This document shows positions 1 through 7,911 of a stretch of 64,000 bases of DNA, piece by piece. This stretch comes from Microcystis panniformis FACHB-1757 (GTDB lineage Bacteria > Cyanobacteriota > Cyanobacteriia > Cyanobacteriales > Microcystaceae): contig NZ_CP011339.1 in NCBI RefSeq assembly GCF_001264245.1, positions 3,162,001 to 3,226,000 on the forward strand. The letters run 5' to 3'. A program made the translations under genes and the position numbers. The first letter of the stretch is position 1; each line of letters starts with the position of its first letter. Below the pieces are notes generated by a model. It was not told the DNA's origin and made no database searches. It saw only the letters and a list, made by a program, of their open reading frames with translations.

Positions 1-801
1 GATTGGAAGATTGGTTCTCCTGTCATTATCTCCACTAATGAACAGTGGATTCCTTGGGAATTAATGTACGACGGCGAAGATTTTTGGGGAAAGAAGTTTA
101 TTATTGCTCGCTCTCCTCGCCTCAGCGATAGTCAAGATTTACCAGATAAAAATAGACCTGAAAGTAAGGGAAAAAGACAAATCAAGCGGATTGTCAATAT
201 TGTCGGTGGAGATGTACCTTCCTCGGAAGCAGAGCGAGCTACCCATCTATTCTCTAATCTTCTCCCCCCGGAAGCGGTACAATTGTTAGCTAAACAGCCA
301 ATTTCGTCCCTTGTAAAAGCTATTCCAGGCACAGATGCGCTTCATTTTACCTGTCACGGACATTTAGAACCGCACCTACTCCAAATTGCTGGCGATAAAA
401 ACAAAACCCGAATTGAAAACTTGCTCCCTGAAACCATTCTAAGGCTACCCCTTGAGCCAGGTAGTCTTGTGTTTGCTAACGCCTGTGCTTCAACCGTTCC
501 CGTGTTAACCTTTGGAAAATTTAGCAGTTTTGGCTGGAAATTTTATCAGCGTGGTGCAGATGCTTTCATTGGAACTTTAGGAGCCGTACCAGTGAAATAT
601 GCCTTCAACTTTGCCGAAATTGTTTACCGTGAATTATTCAACCCAGATGAGAAAATTACTATCGGACAGGCTGTAGCCAAAGCCAAAGAAGTTGCAGCCA
701 ATGAGAGAAACTTATTTTGGCTACTGTATTGTATTTATGGCGATCCAGATTTCTCGATTGTGCAGCAAAAAAATTCCAAGGAGGAAGACCATGCCAATTA
801 A
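1..801 (+). CDS. CHAT-domain caspase-like protease, 3' part (5' end outside window)
   Basis: The reading frame is open from base 1, so only the last 266 residues are visible. CHAT domains are caspase-fold cysteine proteases used as effectors or maturation enzymes in signalling and conflict systems. The visible part carries the expected His motif (FTCHGH) and, about 40 residues later, the Cys motif (FANACAS), followed by a GADAFIGTLG segment typical of CHAT C-termini. The His-Cys dyad appears intact, so the enzyme is probably active. The stop overlaps the ATG of the next gene by 11 bases, and that gene's strong AAGGAGG ribosome site lies inside this gene, which indicates translational coupling. 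N-terminal domains that would define sensor or substrate (TPR, NTPase, trypsin) are not visible. Confidence 0.85.
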   Translation, partial: DWKIGSPVIISTNEQWIPWELMYDGEDFWGKKFIIARSPRLSDSQDLPDKNRPESKGKRQIKRIVNIVGGDVPSSEAERATHLFSNLLPPEAVQLLAKQPISSLVKAIPGTDALHFTCHGHLEPHLLQIAGDKNKTRIENLLPETILRLPLEPGSLVFANACASTVPVLTFGKFSSFGWKFYQRGADAFIGTLGAVPVKYAFNFAEIVYRELFNPDEKITIGQAVAKAKEVAANERNLFWLLYCIYGDPDFSIVQQKNSKEEDHAN

Positions 802-1123
802 AGTATATGCCACAGCCGTCGATCCAGCTTCAGTTAGTAGCTTACAAACTGAGGATGAGGAAATCCTGACTACTTTGGGGCCACAAGAGGAAACCATCGC
901 AGTTCAGTTGCAAGAACTCTTTGAATCTGTCATGGAAGCTCTTTCTAGTAAGGTGGATGTAGAAAGTCAGTTGACTGTTGAAATTAATGGTTCAGTCAGC
1001 CTAAAGGCGAAGGGAGAACTCAAATATCTGTTTTTCAACATTGGAGCAGAAACAGCCAATACAAACACGATGAAAGTTACCCTATCTACAACTTTGCAGC
1101 CAAAAATACAGAAAACGAAGTAA
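791..1123 (+). CDS. Small Trypco2-like (trypsin-co-occurring domain) protein
   Basis: This 110-residue protein starts at an ATG preceded by AAGGAGG at 778-784 and overlaps the CHAT gene stop. The N-terminal half is an amphipathic helix region (VQLQELFESVMEAL). The C-terminal half alternates beta strands, with LTVEINGSVSLKAKGELKY, a G-A-E turn and a final MKVTLSTTLQP strand. That pattern resembles the trypsin-co-occurring domain 2 family, described next to trypsin, CHAT and caspase effectors in predicted NTP-dependent conflict systems. The assignment is from pattern memory only; a structural search could place it elsewhere. Coupling with the CHAT gene suggests a partner or adaptor for that protease. 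Confidence 0.6.
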   Translation: MPIKVYATAVDPASVSSLQTEDEEILTTLGPQEETIAVQLQELFESVMEALSSKVDVESQLTVEINGSVSLKAKGELKYLFFNIGAETANTNTMKVTLSTTLQPKIQKTK

Positions 1124-1173
1124 ATGTCCACCATCAAAACAAAAAGCCAGAGGTCGGTATCTGGTCTCTCAAA

Positions 1174-1216
1174 GAAAACGGGTTTCTCAAAGAGTTTCTC
1201 AAAGAAAACCGTTTTC
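1174..1216. terminator. Imperfect inverted repeat between convergent genes
   Basis: Arms of 13 bases at 1174-1186 (GAAAACGGGTTTC) and 1204-1216 pair with one mismatch around a 17-base loop. It sits between the end of the Trypco2-like gene and the end of the convergent Rpn pseudogene, so it could act as a bidirectional terminator. A perfect version of the same arm recurs at 44037-44069, so it may be a dispersed palindrome rather than a dedicated terminator. Confidence 0.4.
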
Positions 1217-1407
1217 TAGATATTGATTTTTGCCAAAGACTGCTTAAATTCTGCGAGAGAATTAGCGGTAGCTGCTAATTTTAGTAGCTCTTCTAAGATA
1301 GTAGGGTTAGTCATTTTGCCGATTATCTCTTCAATTTCTGAAGAAATCTGTCCAAAGCGCACGGTTAAAACTGTTTTTATGTCATCGCGGCTTTTTTCTA
1401 ACGCTCC

Positions 1408-1491
1408 AATTTCCTTACCAATTTCCTTACCAATTTCCTTGCCTATTTCCTTACCAATTTCCTTACCAATTTCCTTGCCTATTTCCTTACC
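1408..1491. repeat. Seven tandem copies of a 12-base unit inside the Rpn pseudogene
   Basis: The plus strand repeats a unit close to AATTTCCTTACC seven times, with a few TTGCCT variants. Read on the minus strand it encodes GKEI repeated seven times. Such in-frame tetrapeptide arrays are common in cyanobacterial Rpn-like proteins and also occur as QQGL at 22.6 and 25.1 kb. Confidence 0.85.
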
Positions 1492-1786
1492 GCGTTCGAT
1501 TCCTCGTAACTCCATATTACTTACTAAAGGCATGGTTCTTTCCTCCTCAAATTGTTTAATTTTACTCTCTAAACTTGACTGCAATTTAGGGGATAAAGTC
1601 ATCATATTGTCGATGATTTCAAACAGTTTAATTATCTGTTCCCTCTTAAACTCCTTTTCATATAATCCCCTGATTAACTTCCACTTCCACTGTTCCCGTT
1701 CTGGCAGCTTCCCAGTAGTCGCTTTTGTTTTCAGGTGTGCCATGACTATTATAGCAAAGGGATTGCTACTTGTTTCCAATTAGTCA

Positions 1787-1828
1787 CTGATAACTGATAA
1801 CTGATAACTGATAACTGATAACTGATAA
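1787..1828. repeat. Heptamer array (CTGATAA x6)
   Basis: Six perfect tandem copies of CTGATAA lie at the break point of the Rpn pseudogene. Because the unit is seven bases, the encoded peptide cycles every seven residues (SVISYQL). The same heptamer, in the complementary orientation, forms the array at 17934-18003, and a degenerate version lies near 56052-56088. It matches the short tandemly repeated repetitive (STRR) class known from cyanobacteria. Confidence 0.9.
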
Positions 1829-2156
1829 CTGAATAGAGTTTGTCAGCGAAACGTTTTTTTGTCTTTGCTGAAGCGGTAATCCGTTTGAGTTCTTTTTCTA
1901 GGGATTCGGGAATTTGTGTCCAATCAATTAGTTGGTGAACTTCAGGAAAAAAGAAGTATAAAAACGCTTCAAAATACTCGGTTAATGCTTCTTTCCAGGG
2001 TTCATCATAATTGGCGGTTGGTTGTTTCATAGCAAGTCGCTACCAATTGGAAAGTTAGGCACTCATCTAAATCTATTATTTCCCATAAATATCATCAATG
2101 CTACTTGTAGTCACAAAACTTCCCATTAGAGCAACCTACATCTACATCTTTGTCCT

Positions 2157-2229
2157 GTAGGGGCGAAGCATTCGGATAAAAAATCTACGGTTTCACCGAT
2201 AGGTTATTGCCCGAATGCTTCGCCCGTAC
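2157..2229. repeat. MITE-like inverted repeat
   Basis: Two 19-base arms, 2157-2175 (GTAGGGGCGAAGCATTCGG) and 2211-2229, are complementary at 18 of 19 positions around a 35-base centre. There is no coding capacity. The element fills part of the 274-base gap between the Rpn pseudogene and hisZ. No target duplication was identified. Confidence 0.6.
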
Positions 2230-2304
2230 TTTTTGCCGCAAACCCCTAGATAGAGTCCTATAGCAGCGGGCAGAAGGCAGTATTTTCGCCGCTTTTGCCC
2301 CCTT

Positions 2305-3522
2305 TTAGAGAGATTCTTCGATCACGGAACCATCTTCTTGCACCCAGGCGAGATTTTTAATCATTCGATCGCGGGCATAGGTGCGAATTTGTGCCTCGCT
2401 GCGACCACCTAAATCGATCGCCACCCTCAGATTAGGATCACTGGTGCGAAGGGAGCGAGCTTTACTAAAAGTCGCTATCTGGGCGTTATTACCCAAAGGG
2501 ACAAGCAACCAGTCGAGGGGGGGAGCTTGAGTGGGTAAAGTCTGCCCCGATAATAGACTTCCGTGCAGTTCTTCGATATTCAGGGAAAAACCGATACCCG
2601 GAGCCGATTGGCCTTGGGGATGAAAAACGCCCAATAATTGATCATAGCGTCCGCCCTGGCCTAAAATACTGAGATTTTGCTGGTGATCACTAACCGCCTT
2701 AAAAACGATGCCGGTGTAGTAATCAAAGGTTTGAATGAGACTTAAATCGAGAATTAGGGGGAAAGGACTAGAGCGATCAGCATTAAGCAGCTCTACTAGG
2801 GATTTAAGGTTATTAACGGCTTTTTGGGCTGATTCTTCCTGGGCTAATAGGGCCACTTGTGCGAGGACATCCTCAGGATTACCGCGCAGATGAAATAATT
2901 GTCGGGCTTGCTGCCGGAGGATTTCGTTGGGATAGGGAAGATTTTCGAGGCTAACGTAGTCGAGGAGGGCTAAACAGCGTTTCACCTGTTCCCGTAAGGG
3001 ATCCGGAAAGGGAGAAAGTAGCGAACGAGTCAAACCCGCTTCTCCTAAAATAATCTGCCAGTTAGGGACGGCCAAACTATCGAAACAGTCGGCCAGGAGC
3101 AGTAAAATCTCGGCATCGGCTAGTAAACCGCCAGAAAAGAGCAGTTCTACCCCCGCTTGATAGAATTCCACTTGACGACCGTGATAACCGGCACTAGGGC
3201 GACGAAAAACGTTGGCCCGATAACAGAGACGTTGGGGATAGGACTCCCCACTCATGCGGGTGACGGCACTACGGGCAATGGAAGCGGTTAATTCGGGGCG
3301 TAATCCCGATAGTCCTTGACTATCCCCGTGCAGTTGGATCACGGTGCTGGGATCGATCGCACCGCCTGCGGTGAGGGTATCGAGCCATTCAATGGTGGAG
3401 GTGACGATCCTTTGATAGCCCCAACGCTGAAAGACAGACTGAAGGCGATCGTTAATCCAGCCTTTTTGGGTAACTTCTAGGGGTAATAAATCCCTTGTCC
3501 CCGCCGGGGGTTGATGAATCAT
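2305..3522 (-). CDS. hisZ: ATP phosphoribosyltransferase regulatory subunit HisZ
   Basis: This 405-residue protein is a class II histidyl-tRNA-synthetase paralogue that lacks charging activity. It assembles with short-form HisG to form and feedback-regulate the first enzyme of histidine biosynthesis in the cytoplasm. The opening PPAGTRDLLP, the motif-2-like RPELTASIAR and the motif-3-like GIGFSLNIEEL segment fit HisZ, as does the length. The start at 3522 gives the conserved MIHQPPAGTRD. No hisG or other his gene lies nearby, which is usual in cyanobacteria. The neighbour on the 5' side is a convergent-looking, GC-rich ClC gene fragment, so no operon is apparent. Confidence 0.93.
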   Translation of the reverse strand: MIHQPPAGTRDLLPLEVTQKGWINDRLQSVFQRWGYQRIVTSTIEWLDTLTAGGAIDPSTVIQLHGDSQGLSGLRPELTASIARSAVTRMSGESYPQRLCYRANVFRRPSAGYHGRQVEFYQAGVELLFSGGLLADAEILLLLADCFDSLAVPNWQIILGEAGLTRSLLSPFPDPLREQVKRCLALLDYVSLENLPYPNEILRQQARQLFHLRGNPEDVLAQVALLAQEESAQKAVNNLKSLVELLNADRSSPFPLILDLSLIQTFDYYTGIVFKAVSDHQQNLSILGQGGRYDQLLGVFHPQGQSAPGIGFSLNIEELHGSLLSGQTLPTQAPPLDWLLVPLGNNAQIATFSKARSLRTSDPNLRVAIDLGGRSEAQIRTYARDRMIKNLAWVQEDGSVIEESL

Positions 3523-3702
3523 GGGAGTTTGCTAATCAAAATCGGTGGCACTGGTCAGTCCTATTTCACTTTACGACAAGTTGGGTTTAAAGCAGCAATT
3601 CTAAATTTGCCCTGTAGCAAGGCTTGTGGGGGTTAGTTCCCATAATACGGGGTCAAATTCAATGGGATTGCAAATTTGATTTCAATCCCCTGACGGTGGC
3701 TT

Positions 3703-5045
3703 CTAGCGGAACATTGCGCGCAGGGAACTGGAGAGTTGATTGGCTGCCCGTGCGGCCACCAATCCCGAAAGGGCGGCGACCACTACTGTGGCAAGGCAGG
3801 TTAGCTGGGCTGCCCCTGGTCCACCCACCCCCAGCACCATCGCCATGGCGGTCAGAGGTAGGCGATAGCCGCCCGCAATACCGGCCGCTGCCCCCGCCGC
3901 ACCAGCCAGATCCCCCGAAATCTCAAAGGTGGTTGCGAACACCCGGCCGCTGAGGTCGCCGATCGCCAGAAAAGGGACAAACACGCCGCCACAGCCCCCG
4001 GCTAAAACGGCAGCGGTGGTGGCGGCAGCCCGGAGCAGAGCTACCGCCAACAGGTGGTAAGGAGTCGTTTCAGTGTTTTCGGCCCAGACGATAGCGGCTC
4101 CCCCTGGACCAAAAGCCGCTGCAGGGGTCGCCACCTGTCCGATCACGATCGCCAAGAATAGCATCACCAGGCCACCGATCAGGAGACGAGTGGCGGGCCT
4201 GTTCCGCAAGCCTCTGGCCCAGTAGATCGCCTCACCGGTGAGGGCTGTAATCGTGCCAGCGATCGCTCCGATCAACAAAGTAGCACCCACCGCATCCCAG
4301 AAGTCAGTCGGGGCAACCTGCGGCACCACCAGCCGGATCAGTTGCAGCTTAAAGGCAACGTTGACTCCCCATCCCACCAGTCCCCGGCTAACATCGCCGC
4401 CACTCGCTCCGGGGTGATCGGAACCTGGCGTCGCTGACTCAACTCAAACATAAAAAAGCTGCCCACCAGAGGGATTCCCATCAGAGCAGAAACACTTGCC
4501 GCACCGCCACCGATGGCCAGGGGACGCACCAGTTGACGCAGGGCTGGATTTATGATACCTAACCAAGTTCCCGTCGCCACGCCAATATGAGCCGCTGGTG
4601 ATTCGGTTCCCATGGGCGCGCCCAGCCCAACAGTGGAGAGGATGGCCAGGGCGCGCAACGGTGCTAGATTCCAGGGGAATCGCTCTTCCGCGCCGGATGC
4701 GTTGACCACGTCACCGGTCAGATCGGCGCGAGCAATGTCATGGGGGAAGGAGTACCAGGCCATGAGAGAACCCCAGCGGCCAGAGGCAGTGGCCTCCCGG
4801 GGAGCTAAGGTCTGCACGGGTTGCCCCCTACCCAGTCCAAACAGGACTAGCACTGCTAAGGTAACGCCCACCAGAGGCAGCAGCAGTAGCCAGACACTAT
4901 CCAGTCTAGAGGCAATCCAGAGGGTTTGCTTAATTGCCTCAGTCAGCAGCACCGCGGCCAGAGAGCCGATCAAACCGCCGAGCAGGCCGCCAACAGCCCA
5001 TGGGCCTACCCTAGTTAACAGAAGTTGTAGTTTGTTATTTAGCAT
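3703..5045 (-). pseudogene. ClC-family chloride channel/transporter gene split by a frameshift
   Basis: Two minus-strand frames, 4338-5045 and 3703-4377, encode the N- and C-terminal halves of one ClC membrane protein. The first half contains multiple hydrophobic segments and the GTESPAAHIG filter-like motif. The second contains GGVFVPFLAIGDLSG, the GxFxP anion-selectivity motif. The junction is at the C run 4382-4385: adding one base there joins AAMLAG directly to the second half as GLVGWGVN. The DNA is visibly much richer in G and C than its neighbours, which suggests horizontal acquisition. As sequenced, the product would stop about halfway. A sequencing error in the homopolymer is the main alternative. 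Confidence 0.8.
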
Positions 5046-5537
5046 CGCGCCAAGAAAGGTGAACTTTTATCGTTCCTATAGCAAGTCCATTGGAGTCGTC
5101 AAGCAAAACACCCTGAAAGTCTTTACTATATAGTTAGTAAAAGTATAGTCAATTATAAACAGACTGAATTCCATTTGAGAAATTCCCTTCACTTTTACTT
5201 CGAGAGATTAATTCTCCTTGGCTGAACTACGCACCTCTCTATCCCATAGCTGAACGGATTTGGGAATGCTTTTCTTAGGATGTTGTAACTTGAAACCACT
5301 ACTCAACGGATTTAGTATAAGTTAACATTTCAATTAGACGGTTATAAGGAATAACGACAAACTTTTGGGTGTTAGCTTTGCCTATGTTAGCCTTCTGTTT
5401 CCAGCCGTCATTTTTGCCAATAACTAAAGCAGATTGAGGGTGTGTTAGTCAAAATTAACACACCATTAATTTTATTTTTAAGTCAGAACTGTCCCAATTA
5501 TGGGATAGATGTTTTAATTTCTTGCATAATCATCAAC
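5046..5537. other. Gene-free 492-base stretch with a transposase remnant and a hairpin
   Basis: Apart from the TnpB fragment described separately, this stretch contains a perfect 9-base-pair stem at 5439-5447/5456-5464 (GGTGTGTTA) followed on the plus strand by a T-rich run. That structure could be a terminator or part of a decayed IS200/IS605-type end. No other gene is supported. Confidence 0.5.
5309..5442 (-). pseudogene. C-terminal fragment of an IS200/IS605-type TnpB (OrfB) gene
   Basis: Reading the minus strand from about 5442 gives a short open segment with ALVIGKNDGWKQKANIGKAN and then QKFVVIPYNRLIEMLTY, ending TKSVE and TAG at 5309. LVIGKN..WKQ followed by the F..IP...i.ML.Y segment is characteristic of the RuvC-region of TnpB proteins. 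No start, no N-terminal part and no zinc-finger region remain, so this is a relic. The last 18 bases of the open segment recur exactly at the 3' end of the cobD-like gene (44077-44094). Confidence 0.65.
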
Positions 5538-5993
5538 CTAAAAAGATTTAATCGTGTTCAAAGATTCGGTAACGTGAGCTTTAAAATCTAACATAGAATC
5601 GAAAATATGTCTGACGATTCCCTCTTGATCAATGATATAGGTAACTCGTCCGGGGAGGACGAATAAGGTAGAGGGAACACCGAATAATTTACGGACTCGG
5701 TTATCGCTATCACTTAAAAGGGTGAAGGGAAGATTATATTTTTGGGCAAATTGTTGATGAGATTGGGGACTATCGGCACTAATACCAATAACTTCCGCAC
5801 CCGCATCGGTAAACACTTCGTAACTATCGCGGAAAGCGCAGGATTCTGCGGTACAACCCGGAGTGTCATCTTTGGGATAGAAATAAATTACCAGGGATTT
5901 TTTACCGATTAAATCGCTGACATTAACCGTTGCCCCTGTTTGGGAAGGGAGAGAAAAATTGGGAACTCGATCGCCTACTTTTATAGCTGCCAT
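5538..5993 (-). CDS. Peroxiredoxin Q/BCP, thiol peroxidase
   Basis: This 151-residue peroxiredoxin reduces hydrogen peroxide and organic peroxides using thioredoxin. The catalytic motif YPKDDTPGCTAESC places the peroxidatic cysteine at Cys47 and the resolving cysteine at Cys52; this five-residue spacing defines the PrxQ/BCP subgroup. The DxxGxxR-like region and the C-terminal VRHIFDS segment are also present, and the length is normal. The start is supported by the conserved MAAIKVGDRVPNFSL opening. It lies 50 bases from the 3' end of the ABC-F gene on the same strand, so cotranscription is possible. Confidence 0.93.
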   Translation of the reverse strand: MAAIKVGDRVPNFSLPSQTGATVNVSDLIGKKSLVIYFYPKDDTPGCTAESCAFRDSYEVFTDAGAEVIGISADSPQSHQQFAQKYNLPFTLLSDSDNRVRKLFGVPSTLFVLPGRVTYIIDQEGIVRHIFDSMLDFKAHVTESLNTIKSF

Positions 5994-6043
5994 AAGATTA
6001 ATTAATTGAATAGATAATCGTGGATAGGGTGATACTTTACATT

Positions 6044-7738
6044 CTAACCTTTTTTGGCCTTTTGTTTAGCCCGTTTCGCGGCAGCTTTAGCGGCTTTTTC
6101 TGCTTCAATGCGTTTTTGTTCGGCTTTTTGTTTTTCTTCGTCTAGTTTTTCTAGATAATAGTGATAATCTCCTGCATAGACAATTAATTCCCCATCCCGA
6201 ATCTCGACAATTTTGTTAGCTACCTGGGAGATAAAATAACGATCATGGGAAACAATTAAAACCGTGCCTTCATAAACTTTTAAAGCCGATTCTAACATTT
6301 CCTTGGCGGGAATATCGAGGTGATTAGTGGGTTCATCGAGAATTAATAAGTTAGCGGGAGCAAGTAACATCTTGGCTAAAGCAAGACGCGCTTTTTCGCC
6401 ACCACTCAAAGATTCTACTTTTTTTAATACCGTTTCCCCACTGAATAAAAATCGCCCTAAAAGACTGCGAACCTCCACATCTTTCCAATCGGGAACTTCA
6501 TCATGAATGGTATCTAAAACAGTTTTAGTTAGGTCTAAAGCTTCCGCTTGGTTCTGCTCAAAATAACTAGGAATAACGTTGTGTTTACCGATTTCGATCG
6601 AGCCTTCTGTGGGAGCTTCTAACCCAACAATTAAACGTAAAAGCGTGGATTTTCCTGCACCATTTGGTCCTAAAAACGCCACTCGATCGCCCCTTTCTAT
6701 TTCCAGATTTGCTCCCAAAAAGAGAATTTTATCATCGTAAATGTGAACAATATTTTTAATAGTTACCACTTCCCGACCACTACGCACTGCTGGAGGAAAC
6801 TGGAATTTTAAGGTACGCACATCGGCAATTGGTGCTTCAATTTTTTCTACCTTTTCTAATTGTTTTTCCCGGCTTTTTGCTTGGGTACTGCGGGTGGCAC
6901 TGGCCCGGAACCGATCCACGAAAGCTTGCTGTTTTTCTAGTTCTTTTTGCTGACGTTCGTAGGCACTTAACTGAGCAGATTGTTGTTCGTATTTTTGCTG
7001 TAGGTAGGCAGAATAATTACCTAAATAAGTGGTAGAAACTCCCCTTTCAGTTTCGACAATTTTGGTACAGAGACGATCAAGAAATTCCCGGTCGTGGGAA
7101 ACTATGACCATGGGAGTGGTTAAATCCTTGAGGAATTTTTCTAACCATTCAATGGTTTCTAAGTCTAAATGGTTAGTCGGTTCATCGAGGAGTAAAATAT
7201 CGGGAGTTTGCAGGAGAATTTTACCTAAACTCATCCGCATTTGCCAACCACCACTAAAGGAACTTACCAAGCGATCGCCGTCATCGCTAGTAAAGCCCAT
7301 TTCTGGTAAAATTTTCTCGATGCGCGCTTCTAATCCGTAACCATCTAACGCTTCAAATTGTCTTTGTAGGCGATCCAATTGATGAATTAAGCGATCTAAT
7401 TCTTCGGGATCAGCTTTTTCCATGCGCTGGGGAATTTCTATTAGTTGATGGTGGACTTGATTCGCTTCTTGAAACACCGTCCAAAATTCCTCCCGTACCG
7501 TCCGACGGGGATCCACTTCAAATTCTTGGGTAAGATAGCCGATATGGAGACTGGTAGGACGGATGATCTCCCCGGCGGTGGGTTCCACTTCCCCCATAAT
7601 AATTTTCAGCTGGGTGGATTTTCCGGCCCCATTGACTCCCACCAACCCGATGCGATCGCCAGTTTTTACTTCCCAAGTGACATCTTTTAACACTTCTCCC
7701 GTCGGGTAAATCTTACTAATTCTCTCTAGTCGTAGCAT
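6044..7738 (-). CDS. ABC-F family ATPase (ribosome-associated, no membrane domain)
   Basis: This 564-residue soluble protein has two ABC cassettes. Cassette 1 has Walker A GVNGAGKST near residue 34, signature SFSGG and LLLDEPTNHLD. Cassette 2 has GPNGAGKST, SLSGGEKARLALA and LILDEPTNHLD. There is no transmembrane segment. The linker between cassettes is charged and helical, like the P-site tRNA interaction motif of ABC-F proteins, and the C-terminus is a lysine/alanine-rich tail. ABC-F proteins act on the ribosome in translation control or antibiotic protection. Which subfamily this belongs to cannot be decided by eye. Confidence 0.92.
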   Translation of the reverse strand: MLRLERISKIYPTGEVLKDVTWEVKTGDRIGLVGVNGAGKSTQLKIIMGEVEPTAGEIIRPTSLHIGYLTQEFEVDPRRTVREEFWTVFQEANQVHHQLIEIPQRMEKADPEELDRLIHQLDRLQRQFEALDGYGLEARIEKILPEMGFTSDDGDRLVSSFSGGWQMRMSLGKILLQTPDILLLDEPTNHLDLETIEWLEKFLKDLTTPMVIVSHDREFLDRLCTKIVETERGVSTTYLGNYSAYLQQKYEQQSAQLSAYERQQKELEKQQAFVDRFRASATRSTQAKSREKQLEKVEKIEAPIADVRTLKFQFPPAVRSGREVVTIKNIVHIYDDKILFLGANLEIERGDRVAFLGPNGAGKSTLLRLIVGLEAPTEGSIEIGKHNVIPSYFEQNQAEALDLTKTVLDTIHDEVPDWKDVEVRSLLGRFLFSGETVLKKVESLSGGEKARLALAKMLLAPANLLILDEPTNHLDIPAKEMLESALKVYEGTVLIVSHDRYFISQVANKIVEIRDGELIVYAGDYHYYLEKLDEEKQKAEQKRIEAEKAAKAAAKRAKQKAKKG

Positions 7739-7911
7739 CGCTGATTTTTCTCCAGTCCTAGGCAGTTGAGGCAGTCCGCCTCTATTGTAACATTTAGTTA
7801 AGCTTTATCTGGTCTTTGTCAAGTTTTCTCGATTGAGCCACCCGACAGTATTTTTGATCTGAAAGAGATAATAATGTTTAATCCCTACCCATAAAAAAAG
7901 AAACGGCTAGT

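Larger units (their letters stand above)
1216..2030 (-). pseudogene. Rpn-family (PD-(D/E)XK) nuclease gene, middle replaced by heptamer repeats
   Basis: Two overlapping minus-strand frames represent the two ends of one gene. The N-terminal part (1749-2030) has the family opening, including YDEPWKEALTEYFEAF and HQLIDWTQIP, and runs to KTKKRFADKL. It then enters a 7-base tandem array, and the frame ends soon after. The C-terminal part (1216-1779) resumes at TSSNPFAIIVMAHLKTKAT and continues through GKEI tetrapeptide repeats to a conserved end. In intact cyanobacterial homologues roughly a hundred residues lie between these parts, including the catalytic HIEVQ-type strand; here that core is missing. 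The product is therefore almost certainly not an active nuclease. The family is often annotated as recombination-promoting nuclease/putative transposase. Confidence 0.8.

Noticed and set aside
1223..1783. Plus-strand frame antisense to the Rpn pseudogene
   Set aside because: It reads the GKEI array backwards as SLPI repeats and has no conserved sequence.
3624..3953. Pro/Arg-rich 109-residue plus-strand frame
   Set aside because: It is antisense to the GC-rich ClC gene, whose composition favours long spurious frames.
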